NCBI GenBank assembly: GCA_036558645.1
Contig: DATBFG010000031.1
Coordinates: 1 to 53,368 of the forward strand
Direction of reading: 5' to 3'
Length of the DNA stretch: 53,368 nt
Source: DATBFG01 sp036558645
Lineage (GTDB): Bacteria > Acidobacteriota > Terriglobia > Terriglobales > Acidobacteriaceae
Every line of letters starts with the position of its first letter. The first letter of the stretch is position 1. A program made the position numbers and the translations under genes. Of this stretch, positions 8,411 through 16,254 are shown piece by piece. A model generated the notes under the pieces. The model did not search any database, was not told the origin of the DNA, and saw only the letters and a list, made by a program, of their open reading frames with translations.

Positions 8411-11400
8411 CTAGAAGGTGACTTTCAGACCGTATTGAATCTCGCGCGGTCCTTTATCCTTCGTGGCAACTCCATAGTTTGGATTCGCCGTATACGAGCA
8501 CACCACATTGCCGCACACCGTCGCGCCCGGGTTCGTGTCAAGGGTGTTGTTCACATACGTTGCACCCTGCGCATTTCCGAGGAACTGGACGTGGTTAAAC
8601 AGGTTGAAGAAGTCCATTCGGAATTGCACGCTGACGCGTTCCGTTGCTTTGAAAGTTTTATAGACTCCCATGTCGGTGTTGGCGATTGGCGGTCCAAGGC
8701 AGTCGCCCACGCTCGCGTTGCCCGTTGGCGTACCAATCACGTAGCCAATGAGCGTGTAACGATTTGGATTCAGCCATTGGTTCTTGGGACCGCTGCTGGC
8801 TCGGCAGGGCTCGCCCGGCACCAGGTTCGGCCTCAAGTTATCCTGACTGCCGCCGATTCCGTTGATACCTCCGGGCGCGTTAGTTGCCGCACGAGCACCG
8901 TAGGTTGTCATAGATGGGCCACTGGCGTAGTCGAGAATACCTGATATCTGCCATCCCCCAAGCGCAGTCTTCACGAACGCATTCGACTGCGAGAATGCCG
9001 GCACGTTATAGATCAGGTTGGATGTGAAAACGTGCGGCCGATTGATGGATGACGGACCGTAATTCAAGTGCGGATTCGCTGGATCCACCAGCAGACTGCC
9101 CTGATTGACGTTGCCGCTGTTCGTAATGTCTGTATCGGACAGCGATTTGCCCCACGTATAGGCGAACTGTGCATCGAGGGCCTTGATCCGAGTTCGGAAG
9201 AGCGCCTGCAATGCATGGTAGTTCGAACCCCCGCCCCAGAACGCGTCGTTGATGGTTCCCCAACTCCCCCCTCCAAACGGACGGTGAGTGGGCGAATTGT
9301 CAAGAGCGAATGCAGCGCGCTGATTGGCAGGAATCAGGTTGGCATCGGTGTAATTCAGCAGATGGATACCGCGGTTGCCTACATACGCCAGTTCCATCTT
9401 TGTATTGCGAACCAACTCTTGTTCATAGGTGACGTTCCACTGCCAAGTGTTAGGAAGGTCATCCCCTGTATCCTGGCTAAATGCGGGAGTTCCGGTCGCG
9501 GTGAGCGTTCCGGGCGCCGGAGGTGTACCCATAGTACGGTTATAACTGGCGTTAAGAGAGAACGGCGGGTTGGTGGCCATTTGTAGCGTGTTGTTCAAAC
9601 GCTCTCTTTGGAAAAATTGACCAACACCTACGCGAAAAGCTGTTTTGCCGTTGCCGTGCGGATCCCATGCCAATCCAAAACGGGGAGCGATGGCATGATT
9701 ATTTTGGGCTTTGAGGGCGCGACTGTCACCCTGGATGCCAGGCGAGAATCCTGCTGCGGCGCACCAGTTCGTTCCCGGCGGTAGCACAACACCGTTGCAG
9801 GGATCCCCTCCCAGCGCCGGGTTATAGAATCTGGGATCGAAGTTCCCAATCTTATCGGGACCGCTGTAAGGCATCCTGAGGAACGACCAGCGGAAGCCAT
9901 ACTCCAAGGTCAAGTTACGCGTGAGTTTCCACGTGTCTCCGAAGTACGGCTCGATATCGTGCCAGCGAATCTGCGAGTAGGGATTCGTTTGTGCCTCGCC
10001 GCCGCCCCACTGTACCTGATCCCACAGCATGTTGAATGCACCGTTGCCGGTGTTGTTCGCGGCAACGCCCCAGTAGAACGCGTTCTCCTGGGACTCGTTG
10101 TTCACCATTTCGTTCTTCTGGTTGTTGCTTACCAGGAATCCAATCTTGAATGTGTGATTGCCCCAGATCTTCGAGAAGTCGTCTCGAATGACGTAGAGCT
10201 GTTCATTGTTGTGCCAGGGCGCTTGGGTCCACAGGTTGTCGCCGGTGGCGCAATCAGGTCCGCATCCACCCCAGAAGCCGGGATAGCCAATCTGATTTCC
10301 CTGGAGCTTATCCGAAAACGGATAGTACGTCGGAGCCAGCTGATTGATGGTGTCGTTCAGACCGGGGTCTGTTCCCGCTCGCGTGACATTGATGCGGTTG
10401 GCAGAGTAGGACACCTGGAAGTCGTTAACGGCAGAACTGCCAAAAATCTTGGTCAGCTTTACAGTGGCCTGATATCCAGGTTGATTCCAGCTGCTTTCAA
10501 TTGATGGATACGGATCATCGCCCCAGAACCCTAAGGTGCTTGGATATGCCTGGGACCAGTGATCCTGGGTATAGCGTCCCATCAAGCTCCATGTGCTGCC
10601 AAGTTTGTAATCGATGCGAACACTTTCTTCACGCCAGCGGATCGGAGCTGCCAGCGATTGTGCCCAGTTCTTGCAGTTTACCGGGTTGGCGACGTTCGGA
10701 TCGGGGAACATCGAGAGATACGCCTGCCCCGCTGCGGACAATCCGCCTGTTGGAACTTGGGAAATATTCGTGAGTGGGGTGCCGTTGACGGTAGGCACCG
10801 GATCGCACGTGCCTCCACTGTTGTCAAGGTCGGTTCGAAGATTGCTGAAATCACCCGCCTTCTCTGCGACGGTCGGGACGTCACCGCTGCGGGCCGCGCC
10901 ACGTTGCTCGTGATTCCATTCTTGCGAGAAGAAGAAGAACAACTTGTCTTTGAAGATTGGTCCGCCGATGTTGTAACCCCAATCGTTGCGGCGCAACACA
11001 TCTTTTTGAATGCCATTCAGGCCATTGAAGTAGTCGGTCGCATTCAACACATCGTTACGGCCATCGTAAAAAGCGCCGCCGTGGAAGGAATTCGTACCAC
11101 TTCGAGTAACGATGCTTACGATAGCTCCCATGGCTTGGCCGTATTCGGGGCCATAACTATTTCGCAGAATCTTGAACTCTTGGATTGCGTCGATGGACGG
11201 GTAAACGAGAATCGTGCGGTTGGAACCGATGTCGTTATTGTTCACTCCGTCGACCATGAAGATGTTGCCGGTCGTGCTATTTCCGTTGACGGAGAAGTCG
11301 ACGCCAGCCTGCAGGCCCTTGTTCTTTGTATCGAAGTTCGATGCCGGCGACACGCCAGGCATCAATTGCGTCAACTGAGCAAAGGAGCGTCCATTCAGCG

Positions 11401-11833
11401 GGAGCTGCGTGACTTCATTCCCAGTAATCACGTTTCCGACAGCGCCAGTCGCCGTTTCGACTTGGACAGCGCCGACTTCGACCGTGACCTGCTCGTTCAC
11501 GTGTCCGACTTCCAATTGCGCATTGGCGACGGCAATGCTCGAAACGTTCAGGATGACGTTCTTACTTATGAACTCTTTGAAATTTTGCTGTTTGACCGAA
11601 ACCGTGTACGTCCCGGGATTTAACTCGACCGCGACATATTCGCCGGATTGATTGGAAGAAACGGTGCGCGCTTCTTGCGTCGCATCATTCGTGATCGTCA
11701 CCGTTGCGCCTGCGACAACAGCGCCTGAGGCATCGGTAACGGTGCCGCGGATCGTGCCGGTGAACTTCTGGCAAAACACTGGCAACGCAAAGAGGCAAAC
11801 ACACAGAACTAGCGCGAGACGGCTTCGAATCAC
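8411..11833 (-). CDS. TonB-dependent receptor, Oar-type with carboxypeptidase-regulatory-like domain
   Basis: A 1140-residue outer-membrane protein. The start is a GTG at 11833 with a G-rich Shine-Dalgarno-like stretch upstream and a good signal peptide ending VFCQ. Residues about 25-110 form a carboxypeptidase-regulatory-like beta sandwich (GTIRGTVTDASGAVVAGATV). The plug follows (LPLNGRSFAQLTQLMPGVSP, FMVDGVNNND, IVTRSGTNSFHGGAFYDGRN). The rest is a large beta barrel ending in an aromatic residue (GLKVTF), as outer-membrane proteins do. Size and order match the receptors that acidobacteria carry in many copies, presumed to import oligomeric nutrients. The substrate is not readable. The promoter region carries palindromes shared with the divergent GntR gene, so repression by that regulator is likely. 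Confidence 0.93.
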   Translation of the reverse strand: MIRSRLALVLCVCLFALPVFCQKFTGTIRGTVTDASGAVVAGATVTITNDATQEARTVSSNQSGEYVAVELNPGTYTVSVKQQNFKEFISKNVILNVSSIAVANAQLEVGHVNEQVTVEVGAVQVETATGAVGNVITGNEVTQLPLNGRSFAQLTQLMPGVSPASNFDTKNKGLQAGVDFSVNGNSTTGNIFMVDGVNNNDIGSNRTILVYPSIDAIQEFKILRNSYGPEYGQAMGAIVSIVTRSGTNSFHGGAFYDGRNDVLNATDYFNGLNGIQKDVLRRNDWGYNIGGPIFKDKLFFFFSQEWNHEQRGAARSGDVPTVAEKAGDFSNLRTDLDNSGGTCDPVPTVNGTPLTNISQVPTGGLSAAGQAYLSMFPDPNVANPVNCKNWAQSLAAPIRWREESVRIDYKLGSTWSLMGRYTQDHWSQAYPSTLGFWGDDPYPSIESSWNQPGYQATVKLTKIFGSSAVNDFQVSYSANRINVTRAGTDPGLNDTINQLAPTYYPFSDKLQGNQIGYPGFWGGCGPDCATGDNLWTQAPWHNNEQLYVIRDDFSKIWGNHTFKIGFLVSNNQKNEMVNNESQENAFYWGVAANNTGNGAFNMLWDQVQWGGGEAQTNPYSQIRWHDIEPYFGDTWKLTRNLTLEYGFRWSFLRMPYSGPDKIGNFDPRFYNPALGGDPCNGVVLPPGTNWCAAAGFSPGIQGDSRALKAQNNHAIAPRFGLAWDPHGNGKTAFRVGVGQFFQRERLNNTLQMATNPPFSLNASYNRTMGTPPAPGTLTATGTPAFSQDTGDDLPNTWQWNVTYEQELVRNTKMELAYVGNRGIHLLNYTDANLIPANQRAAFALDNSPTHRPFGGGSWGTINDAFWGGGSNYHALQALFRTRIKALDAQFAYTWGKSLSDTDITNSGNVNQGSLLVDPANPHLNYGPSSINRPHVFTSNLIYNVPAFSQSNAFVKTALGGWQISGILDYASGPSMTTYGARAATNAPGGINGIGGSQDNLRPNLVPGEPCRASSGPKNQWLNPNRYTLIGYVIGTPTGNASVGDCLGPPIANTDMGVYKTFKATERVSVQFRMDFFNLFNHVQFLGNAQGATYVNNTLDTNPGATVCGNVVCSYTANPNYGVATKDKGPREIQYGLKVTF

Positions 11834-11976
11834 AGGGCACCCCCACTCTGGGATTTGGTCCTGCTGCTTAATACAAAAGCACTATTCGAGTTCTTGATAC
11901 TCTTCGCCGCGATCTCCGTTCTGTCTCACTTTCAAAAAATAGAGAGAGTTTCGCGACCCCACTCGAAAGTTCATAA

Positions 11977-11988
11977 TGCTATATAGCA
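11977..11988. promoter_or_regulatory. Probable GntR operator 1, TGCTATATAGCA
   Basis: A perfect 12-bp palindrome overlapping the -10 element of the receptor promoter. The same 10-bp core recurs at 12223-12232 in front of the divergent GntR gene. AT-centred short palindromes of this kind are usual for HutC-type GntR repressors. A protein bound here would block transcription of the receptor-TPR operon. Confidence 0.7.
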
Positions 11989-12006
11989 GAAAAATACTAG
12001 GGTCAA
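11978..12006 (-). promoter_or_regulatory. Probable sigma-70-type promoter of the TonB receptor operon
   Basis: On the minus strand TTGACC (12006-12001) is followed after 17 bases by TATAGC (11983-11978). The -10 box lies inside the palindrome TGCTATATAGCA. The leader to the GTG start would be about 140 bases. Confidence 0.5.
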
Positions 12007-12221
12007 GAAAAAAATCGAGTGGTCGAAAATATGTTCTCTTTTTGGAACAGGACTGCTCGCGGAATGAGTATGCGACCGGAGCGCCTCTTCGCGAAAACTT
12101 CCATTTTTAGAAGCGTTTTGCCGGATTCTTGGCACGTTCCATGCCAGGCCTTCTAGGCACACGTACCCAAGTCCCATTCTGAAACAGTTCTTTCGGAGCC
12201 CTTTACATCCCCGGCATTTGA

Positions 12222-12233
12222 CGCTATATAGCA
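12222..12233. promoter_or_regulatory. Probable GntR operator 2, core GCTATATAGC
   Basis: Second copy of the 10-bp palindrome, 55 bases before the GntR start codon. It overlaps TTGACG at 12218-12223, a possible -35 box for the regulator gene, which suggests autoregulation. No convincing -10 box is seen at the right distance, so the exact promoter is uncertain. Confidence 0.65.
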
Positions 12234-12287
12234 GGTGGAGCCTTCCGATCCTCGATTACGATCGCTTATAGTTTTCAGTGAGGGGGC

Positions 12288-13010
12288 ATGGCTGAAAGCA
12301 GGCGTAATGGCACTCCGGCATATGTTCGGATCCAGCAATCGGTCCGCAATCAGATCCAGTCGGATCAACTGAAGCCCGGCGACCCGGTGAGTTCGGAGCG
12401 CGAGTTGGCCAGGCAGCATGGTGTCAGCCTGATGACCGCTCGCCACGCCCTCGCCATTCTCGAGCGCGAAGGGGTGGTGGAGCGCCGCCCCGGAGCAGGG
12501 ACTTTCGTCGCTCCGCCTCGCATTCACTTCAACAAGCTTATGAGCTACACCGAGCAAATGGGCAGCAGAGGCCTGGCTCCACGCACTAAGGTGATTTTGG
12601 CAAGGATTATTGAAGATGAGCACGAGGTCGCGGCCCGGCTCGGCTTGCCCGGAGAGGGCCGAATCGTGAAAATTGAACGAGTAAGACATTCCGCCAACGA
12701 ACCATTCGCCCTCGAAACCTGTTATCTACCAGCCAACGATTTTGCTGGGCTGCTTGATCTTCCGCTGGCGCGAACCTCCCTGTTCGACACACTCGAGCAT
12801 GACTATGGGGTCGAAATCGCTTATGCCGACGAGGAGGTGGACGCCACGGTCGCAGAAGGCAGAGTCGCCCAATTACTGGATGTGCCGCGAGGAGCTCCCC
12901 TATTGCGCATTCGCCAGGTGATTTACTCGTCCAACAGCAAACCAGTCATCTACGTCGTTGGGTTCTACAAGTCAGAAAGACACTCCTTATTTGTTCGTCG
13001 AATGCGATAA
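12288..13010 (+). CDS. GntR family transcriptional regulator, HutC subfamily (UTRA domain)
   Basis: A 240-residue DNA-binding repressor. The ATG at 12288 is preceded by GAGGGGG. Residues about 8-75 form the GntR winged helix (VSSERELARQHGVSLMTAR, LEREGVVERRPGAGTFV). Residues about 95-235 match the UTRA effector-binding fold (VKIERVRHSANEPFALETCY, TLEHDYGV, PLLRIRQVIYSSNSKPVIYV), which binds small carboxylates, sugars or sugar phosphates in other HutC proteins. It is divergent from the TonB receptor operon and two copies of one palindrome lie between them, so it most likely represses both the receptor operon and itself. The effector is unknown. Confidence 0.93.
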   Translation: MAESRRNGTPAYVRIQQSVRNQIQSDQLKPGDPVSSERELARQHGVSLMTARHALAILEREGVVERRPGAGTFVAPPRIHFNKLMSYTEQMGSRGLAPRTKVILARIIEDEHEVAARLGLPGEGRIVKIERVRHSANEPFALETCYLPANDFAGLLDLPLARTSLFDTLEHDYGVEIAYADEEVDATVAEGRVAQLLDVPRGAPLLRIRQVIYSSNSKPVIYVVGFYKSERHSLFVRRMR

Positions 13011-13190
13011 GTATCAGCTAAGTAATGGAAACCATAGACTAAGAACGGATGCAGGGTTACCGCTAGAAATTATACGACAATTATTAGATGGCTATAAGTT
13101 ACAAGTTTAGATATTGCCAACAATATTCAAGCTGTTTCAACCTGTAGCGACTGCACATTTGGTTCCCCAGTTGAAGTAACCTCGTACTCC

Positions 13191-13742
13191 ATGCGCTTGT
13201 CGGACAAACTTCCGCTCGTAACACTGATCGTTCTCGCAATCACTGGGCTCGCCACTTCCATGCAAGTGATCTATCCGTGGTTGTTGCCTTTGATGGAGCG
13301 AACTCCCGGTGCCATGTCGCGTCACGAATATTGGAGGCTGTTTACGCCCATGTTTGTTCATTCGGGAGGATGGCGTCAGATATGTTTCAACTTCCTCGCG
13401 ATAGCAATCGTTGGCTGGGCAGTCGAGTACTTGTATGGAAGGCATTTGTGGCTCGTAATCTATTTTGCTTCTGGATTGTTGGGTGAGGTCGTGGGCTATG
13501 CATGGCAGCCGAATGGGGCTGGGGCGTCTGTCGCTGGGGCGGGCTTGTTAGGCGCGCTCGCCGCCTGGCTTCTATTCGTCAACAGAAGTTCAGGAGGAAT
13601 TCTCGGTGGGTTGCTACTGCTGATAGGCGCAGCCGTTCTCACATTGATGAGCGATATCCATGGTCCGCCGATGCTGCTGGGGAGTTGCATTGCGTTGGCA
13701 GCGATCGGCGCGAGAAATCAAGCGCGGCCCTTCAATACGTGA
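13191..13742 (+). CDS. Rhomboid-family intramembrane protease-like protein
   Basis: 183 residues with about five or six membrane segments. The rhomboid L1-loop and second-helix pattern is visible (HEYWRLFTPMFVHSGGWRQI then CFNFLAIAIVG), followed by GASVAGAGLLGA, which aligns with the catalytic GASGxxxGLLGA of rhomboids. The Ser is kept but the following Gly is Val. A later His (SDIHGPPMLLG) stands where the second catalytic residue is expected. Activity is therefore plausible but not certain. The last 11 bases overlap the end of the convergent gene at 13732. No strong ribosome site is seen before the ATG. Confidence 0.7.
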   Translation: MRLSDKLPLVTLIVLAITGLATSMQVIYPWLLPLMERTPGAMSRHEYWRLFTPMFVHSGGWRQICFNFLAIAIVGWAVEYLYGRHLWLVIYFASGLLGEVVGYAWQPNGAGASVAGAGLLGALAAWLLFVNRSSGGILGGLLLLIGAAVLTLMSDIHGPPMLLGSCIALAAIGARNQARPFNT

Positions 13743-14901
13743 ACGACTGAAACTCGGTCACGTTCGTGTCCGGACCATCCACGAAACCGGTTCGCCGACC
13801 CGGATTTAGAGCGATGTGCACGGGGAAAACATTCCCAGTGCCGTTAAAGCTTAGCCCGTCCACAGACTCTACAAAGCTTCCATCGATGTCGTACACCTGG
13901 ATGCTACTGCCGCTTGTCCCGGTACTGGTGAACGGTTGGGCAACAAGAAAGAGCTTGTTGATCGGGTCAAACTCGACTGCCTGTCCGCGAAATGTGCCGT
14001 CGTTTTCCGTCGTGTTCGGGAGCAACACGTTGATCCGGCTACCGGTATTGAGGTTATAGAACTGTACCGCCGGATCGAACGAGGTCGTGGTGCAGATGAT
14101 GTTGTCTTCGGAGTCGACAGCAATGCCATTGATAACACCGAGGCCTAGGCCAGTGAACTTCAAGAACGATCCGGTCGCAAGGTTCACAATTCCAATCTTG
14201 GGTGGAACGATGAACTGCGAGTTTGTGTTGTGTCCGAGCACGACTTGATTTGTCACGCCGTTGTAAGCGAGCACGGGATCGTTCTCAAAATTGAAGTCGT
14301 TATCAGTAATTTGGATAACGGGGCTGAAGGTGTTGGCCGCAACGTTGGAACTGAAGACTACGGGGATATGGGGTCCGCTGACGTCAGTTGCCAGGAATGC
14401 AGTGTTGCCCCCTTGGATACGGCTGACGCGCGTGATGATGTGCTGCTGATCAATCGGAGGAGTCCAAGGCGCATTGAGTTGGCCGGAACTGAGTGGATTC
14501 ATGGCGCGAAAGCTTCGCTGGACGTTAAAGAGCGTAATGGGATGCTCCCGCTCAATGAGTCCGATCGAGTTGCCAACGACACCCAGCGTCACGAAATCGT
14601 CTTTCGTCTCCGATCTCTTGACGGTTTTCAGGATTCCACCCGTGGTCTGATCGAACATCTCGACCGCAGCCCGGACAGTACCGTTATCCAGGATTTTAGC
14701 CTCACTCAGAATGCCCAAATTGCCGCTTTGATCGACGTCGAATCCGAAAATCAGTCCGCCAAGCTTGCCTTGAACAATGATGCTTCCGGCGCCGGCGTTT
14801 GGATTTGCCTTCGGATGGTTGATCTGCTGTGCCGCACCGACCTGGACACCGACGAGAAGCAAGAGAAGAAGAACTACAGAGGCTCTCAGTTTTAGAATCA
14901 C
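13732..14901 (-). CDS. Secreted protein of unknown function, probable beta-propeller
   Basis: 389 residues from a GTG start at 14901 with CGGAG about nine bases upstream. The N terminus is a signal peptide with a poly-Leu core ending VGAAQ. The mature part is beta-rich with repeated short units such as FGFDVDQSGNLGIL, GIAVDSEDNIICTT and VEFDPINKLFLVAQ, which resemble NHL/SMP-30-like propeller blades. There is no catalytic motif or membrane anchor. I do not recognise a named family. It overlaps the end of the convergent rhomboid-like gene and is followed upstream by another secreted protein on the same strand. Confidence 0.7.
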   Translation of the reverse strand: MILKLRASVVLLLLLLVGVQVGAAQQINHPKANPNAGAGSIIVQGKLGGLIFGFDVDQSGNLGILSEAKILDNGTVRAAVEMFDQTTGGILKTVKRSETKDDFVTLGVVGNSIGLIEREHPITLFNVQRSFRAMNPLSSGQLNAPWTPPIDQQHIITRVSRIQGGNTAFLATDVSGPHIPVVFSSNVAANTFSPVIQITDNDFNFENDPVLAYNGVTNQVVLGHNTNSQFIVPPKIGIVNLATGSFLKFTGLGLGVINGIAVDSEDNIICTTTSFDPAVQFYNLNTGSRINVLLPNTTENDGTFRGQAVEFDPINKLFLVAQPFTSTGTSGSSIQVYDIDGSFVESVDGLSFNGTGNVFPVHIALNPGRRTGFVDGPDTNVTEFQSFTY

Positions 14902-15035
14902 GCCTGTGATCTCCGTTACTTAAAATCTGTCCTTATTTTAGGCACCTAAGGATATGTCAAGAGAGGAGACCCTCTGTCGAGAACTTGTCGGAGAGTTGTA
15001 AAAGATTTATCAGGAGTCTCGAACTAGGGAATCAG

Positions 15036-15069
15036 CCCCCCTCACGCTGTGTCGGCAGTGTTAGGGGGG
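15036..15069 (-). terminator. Possible terminator hairpin after the secreted gene at 15099
   Basis: CCCCCCT at 15036-15042 pairs with AGGGGGG at 15063-15069, giving a 7-bp GC-rich stem that can be extended inwards with a bulge. It lies 30 bases beyond the stop of the upstream minus-strand gene. No T-tract follows, so intrinsic termination is uncertain. Confidence 0.35.
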
Positions 15070-15098
15070 AAGTACGAAATTCCGGACTAGTTTGGCTG

Positions 15099-15728
15099 CT
15101 ACGGCTCCACGTTTACTTTCACCTCTACTCGATCCACATCGAAATCGCTCCCGGCAGGGTCCTCGTTATATACCAGGAAGGTATCCACTGGCACGAACCC
15201 GTCGGTGCATACGCGCAGCAGTTCCCACTCTTTAGTCTTTGTGCTCCATGAACTGGGTCCAGACAATCCCGCGGTGGCTTGCATTACAACGTGACCTTTC
15301 CGAACGTAGACCCAAGCTGAGCCAACAACCTTGGTTAATCCAATCGGCAAGGTCTGGAACACACCGCTTTCGCTTCCGTCGGAATGGATGCGCAACATTC
15401 TCGCTCCTCCGCCGATCGGCAGAGTGGAAGTCACCAAGGCTGTGCGTATCAGATTGCCGAAATTGTCACTGTGAATGGTCCAGTTGGCAGCGGCTGACGC
15501 GGTCGGGTCCGAGGGGCAGGTTGAATTGCCCATCTTCCAAGCCGTGTGAGTTCCGCAAGGTCCGACTGTGTTGAAGTCGGGGTTGACCAGAAGGTTGGGA
15601 TCCGGGGGCGGGGTAAATGGTGGACAGGTGGGATTCGCCTGCGCCGCAAGGTAACAGGGCATGGCAAGGGTCAGGGTGAGAATCAGGAGATTGGTATAAG
15701 CGTGACGGCCTACGCATTTGCAGTTCAT
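15099..15728 (-). CDS. Small secreted protein, possible carbohydrate-binding-like beta sandwich
   Basis: The ATG at 15728 is chosen because GAGAGG stands six bases before it; the frame runs 14 codons further upstream without a good ribosome site. The 209-residue protein has a signal peptide (LLILTLTLAMPCYLAAQ), then a Pro-rich linker (CPPFTPPPDPN) and a single domain opening with NLLVNPDFN. That opening, and the pattern that follows (ANWTIHSDNFGN, SGVFQTLPIG, GSAWVYVRKG), is typical of CBM4/9/22-like jelly-roll modules. It has no catalytic module. Ligand unknown. It precedes the propeller-like gene at 13732 on the same strand by about 200 bases. Confidence 0.65.
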   Translation of the reverse strand: MNCKCVGRHAYTNLLILTLTLAMPCYLAAQANPTCPPFTPPPDPNLLVNPDFNTVGPCGTHTAWKMGNSTCPSDPTASAAANWTIHSDNFGNLIRTALVTSTLPIGGGARMLRIHSDGSESGVFQTLPIGLTKVVGSAWVYVRKGHVVMQATAGLSGPSSWSTKTKEWELLRVCTDGFVPVDTFLVYNEDPAGSDFDVDRVEVKVNVEP

Positions 15729-16254
15729 CGTAATCCTCTCTTGTGCGAAAGACAGCAACGCATTCCGCACTGACCGCGAAGCCCCAAGCAGCTTCTACAT
15801 GCGGCTACCATTCGCGATGCGAATTGATCTTGCAAAAAAACGGAAAGATTATACGACGAGGCAATGCGAACGACCATGTTTCCAGAATCAACAGCCCAGA
15901 GCGCGCGAAGGATTGGTAACTCAGTAAGCGGGGAGCGCAGTACACCTCTCATGATTTGGCAGAAATTCACTGACCTCTAACAATTCCGAAATAATTGCTA
16001 TACAAACAACAGTTGAGGATGGGCAGCGCAAGACAACGGGAGATGCCGCCCCTGTTGCAATGCAAGCGATGCCGCCACTGGCAAAGGAAAACTTGGAGGA
16101 CCCTATTGGCGGGACGTGCAATTGTGTGCTTTTGCGAACACACATCTGAAATGCCAGAAAAACTAATCTTTTTGGGGCAACCAGCACCCGGGAGTGAAGG
16201 TCTCAATAGAGGTGCTCGGAGCACCCGCCTACAGTAGTCAATGTATGGACGATA
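15729..16254. other. Noncoding stretch, no recognised element
   Basis: 526 bases between the divergent secreted gene and the histidine kinase. It must contain both promoters. An 80-codon frame at 15995-16237 has two Cys pairs but lacks a ribosome site and any recognisable fold, so it is not called. No convincing riboswitch, RNA gene or repeat was seen. Confidence 0.5.

Larger units (their letters stand above)
11834..12287. other. Divergent regulatory region between TonB receptor and GntR gene
   Basis: This 454-base stretch has no gene. It holds two copies of the 10-bp palindrome GCTATATAGC (11978-11987 and 12223-12232), 245 bases apart, a sigma-70-like promoter for the receptor, and the near-palindrome TGGCACGTTCCATGCCA at 12130-12146, which fits the GG-N10-GC spacing of sigma-54 promoters on both strands. 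The last may be coincidence. Confidence 0.7.

Noticed and set aside
10559..11623. 354-codon plus-strand frame opposite the TonB receptor
   Set aside because: Shadow of the receptor gene caused by GC-rich third positions; no ribosome site and no recognisable protein.
16020..16135. Possible c-di-GMP (GEMM-type) riboswitch upstream of the histidine kinase
   Set aside because: A few words (GGCAAAGG, GGGACG) resemble the motif, but the two required stems and the receptor loop cannot be drawn.
15995..16237. Small frame with CKRC and CFC motifs
   Set aside because: No ribosome site and no plausible zinc-finger spacing; likely chance.
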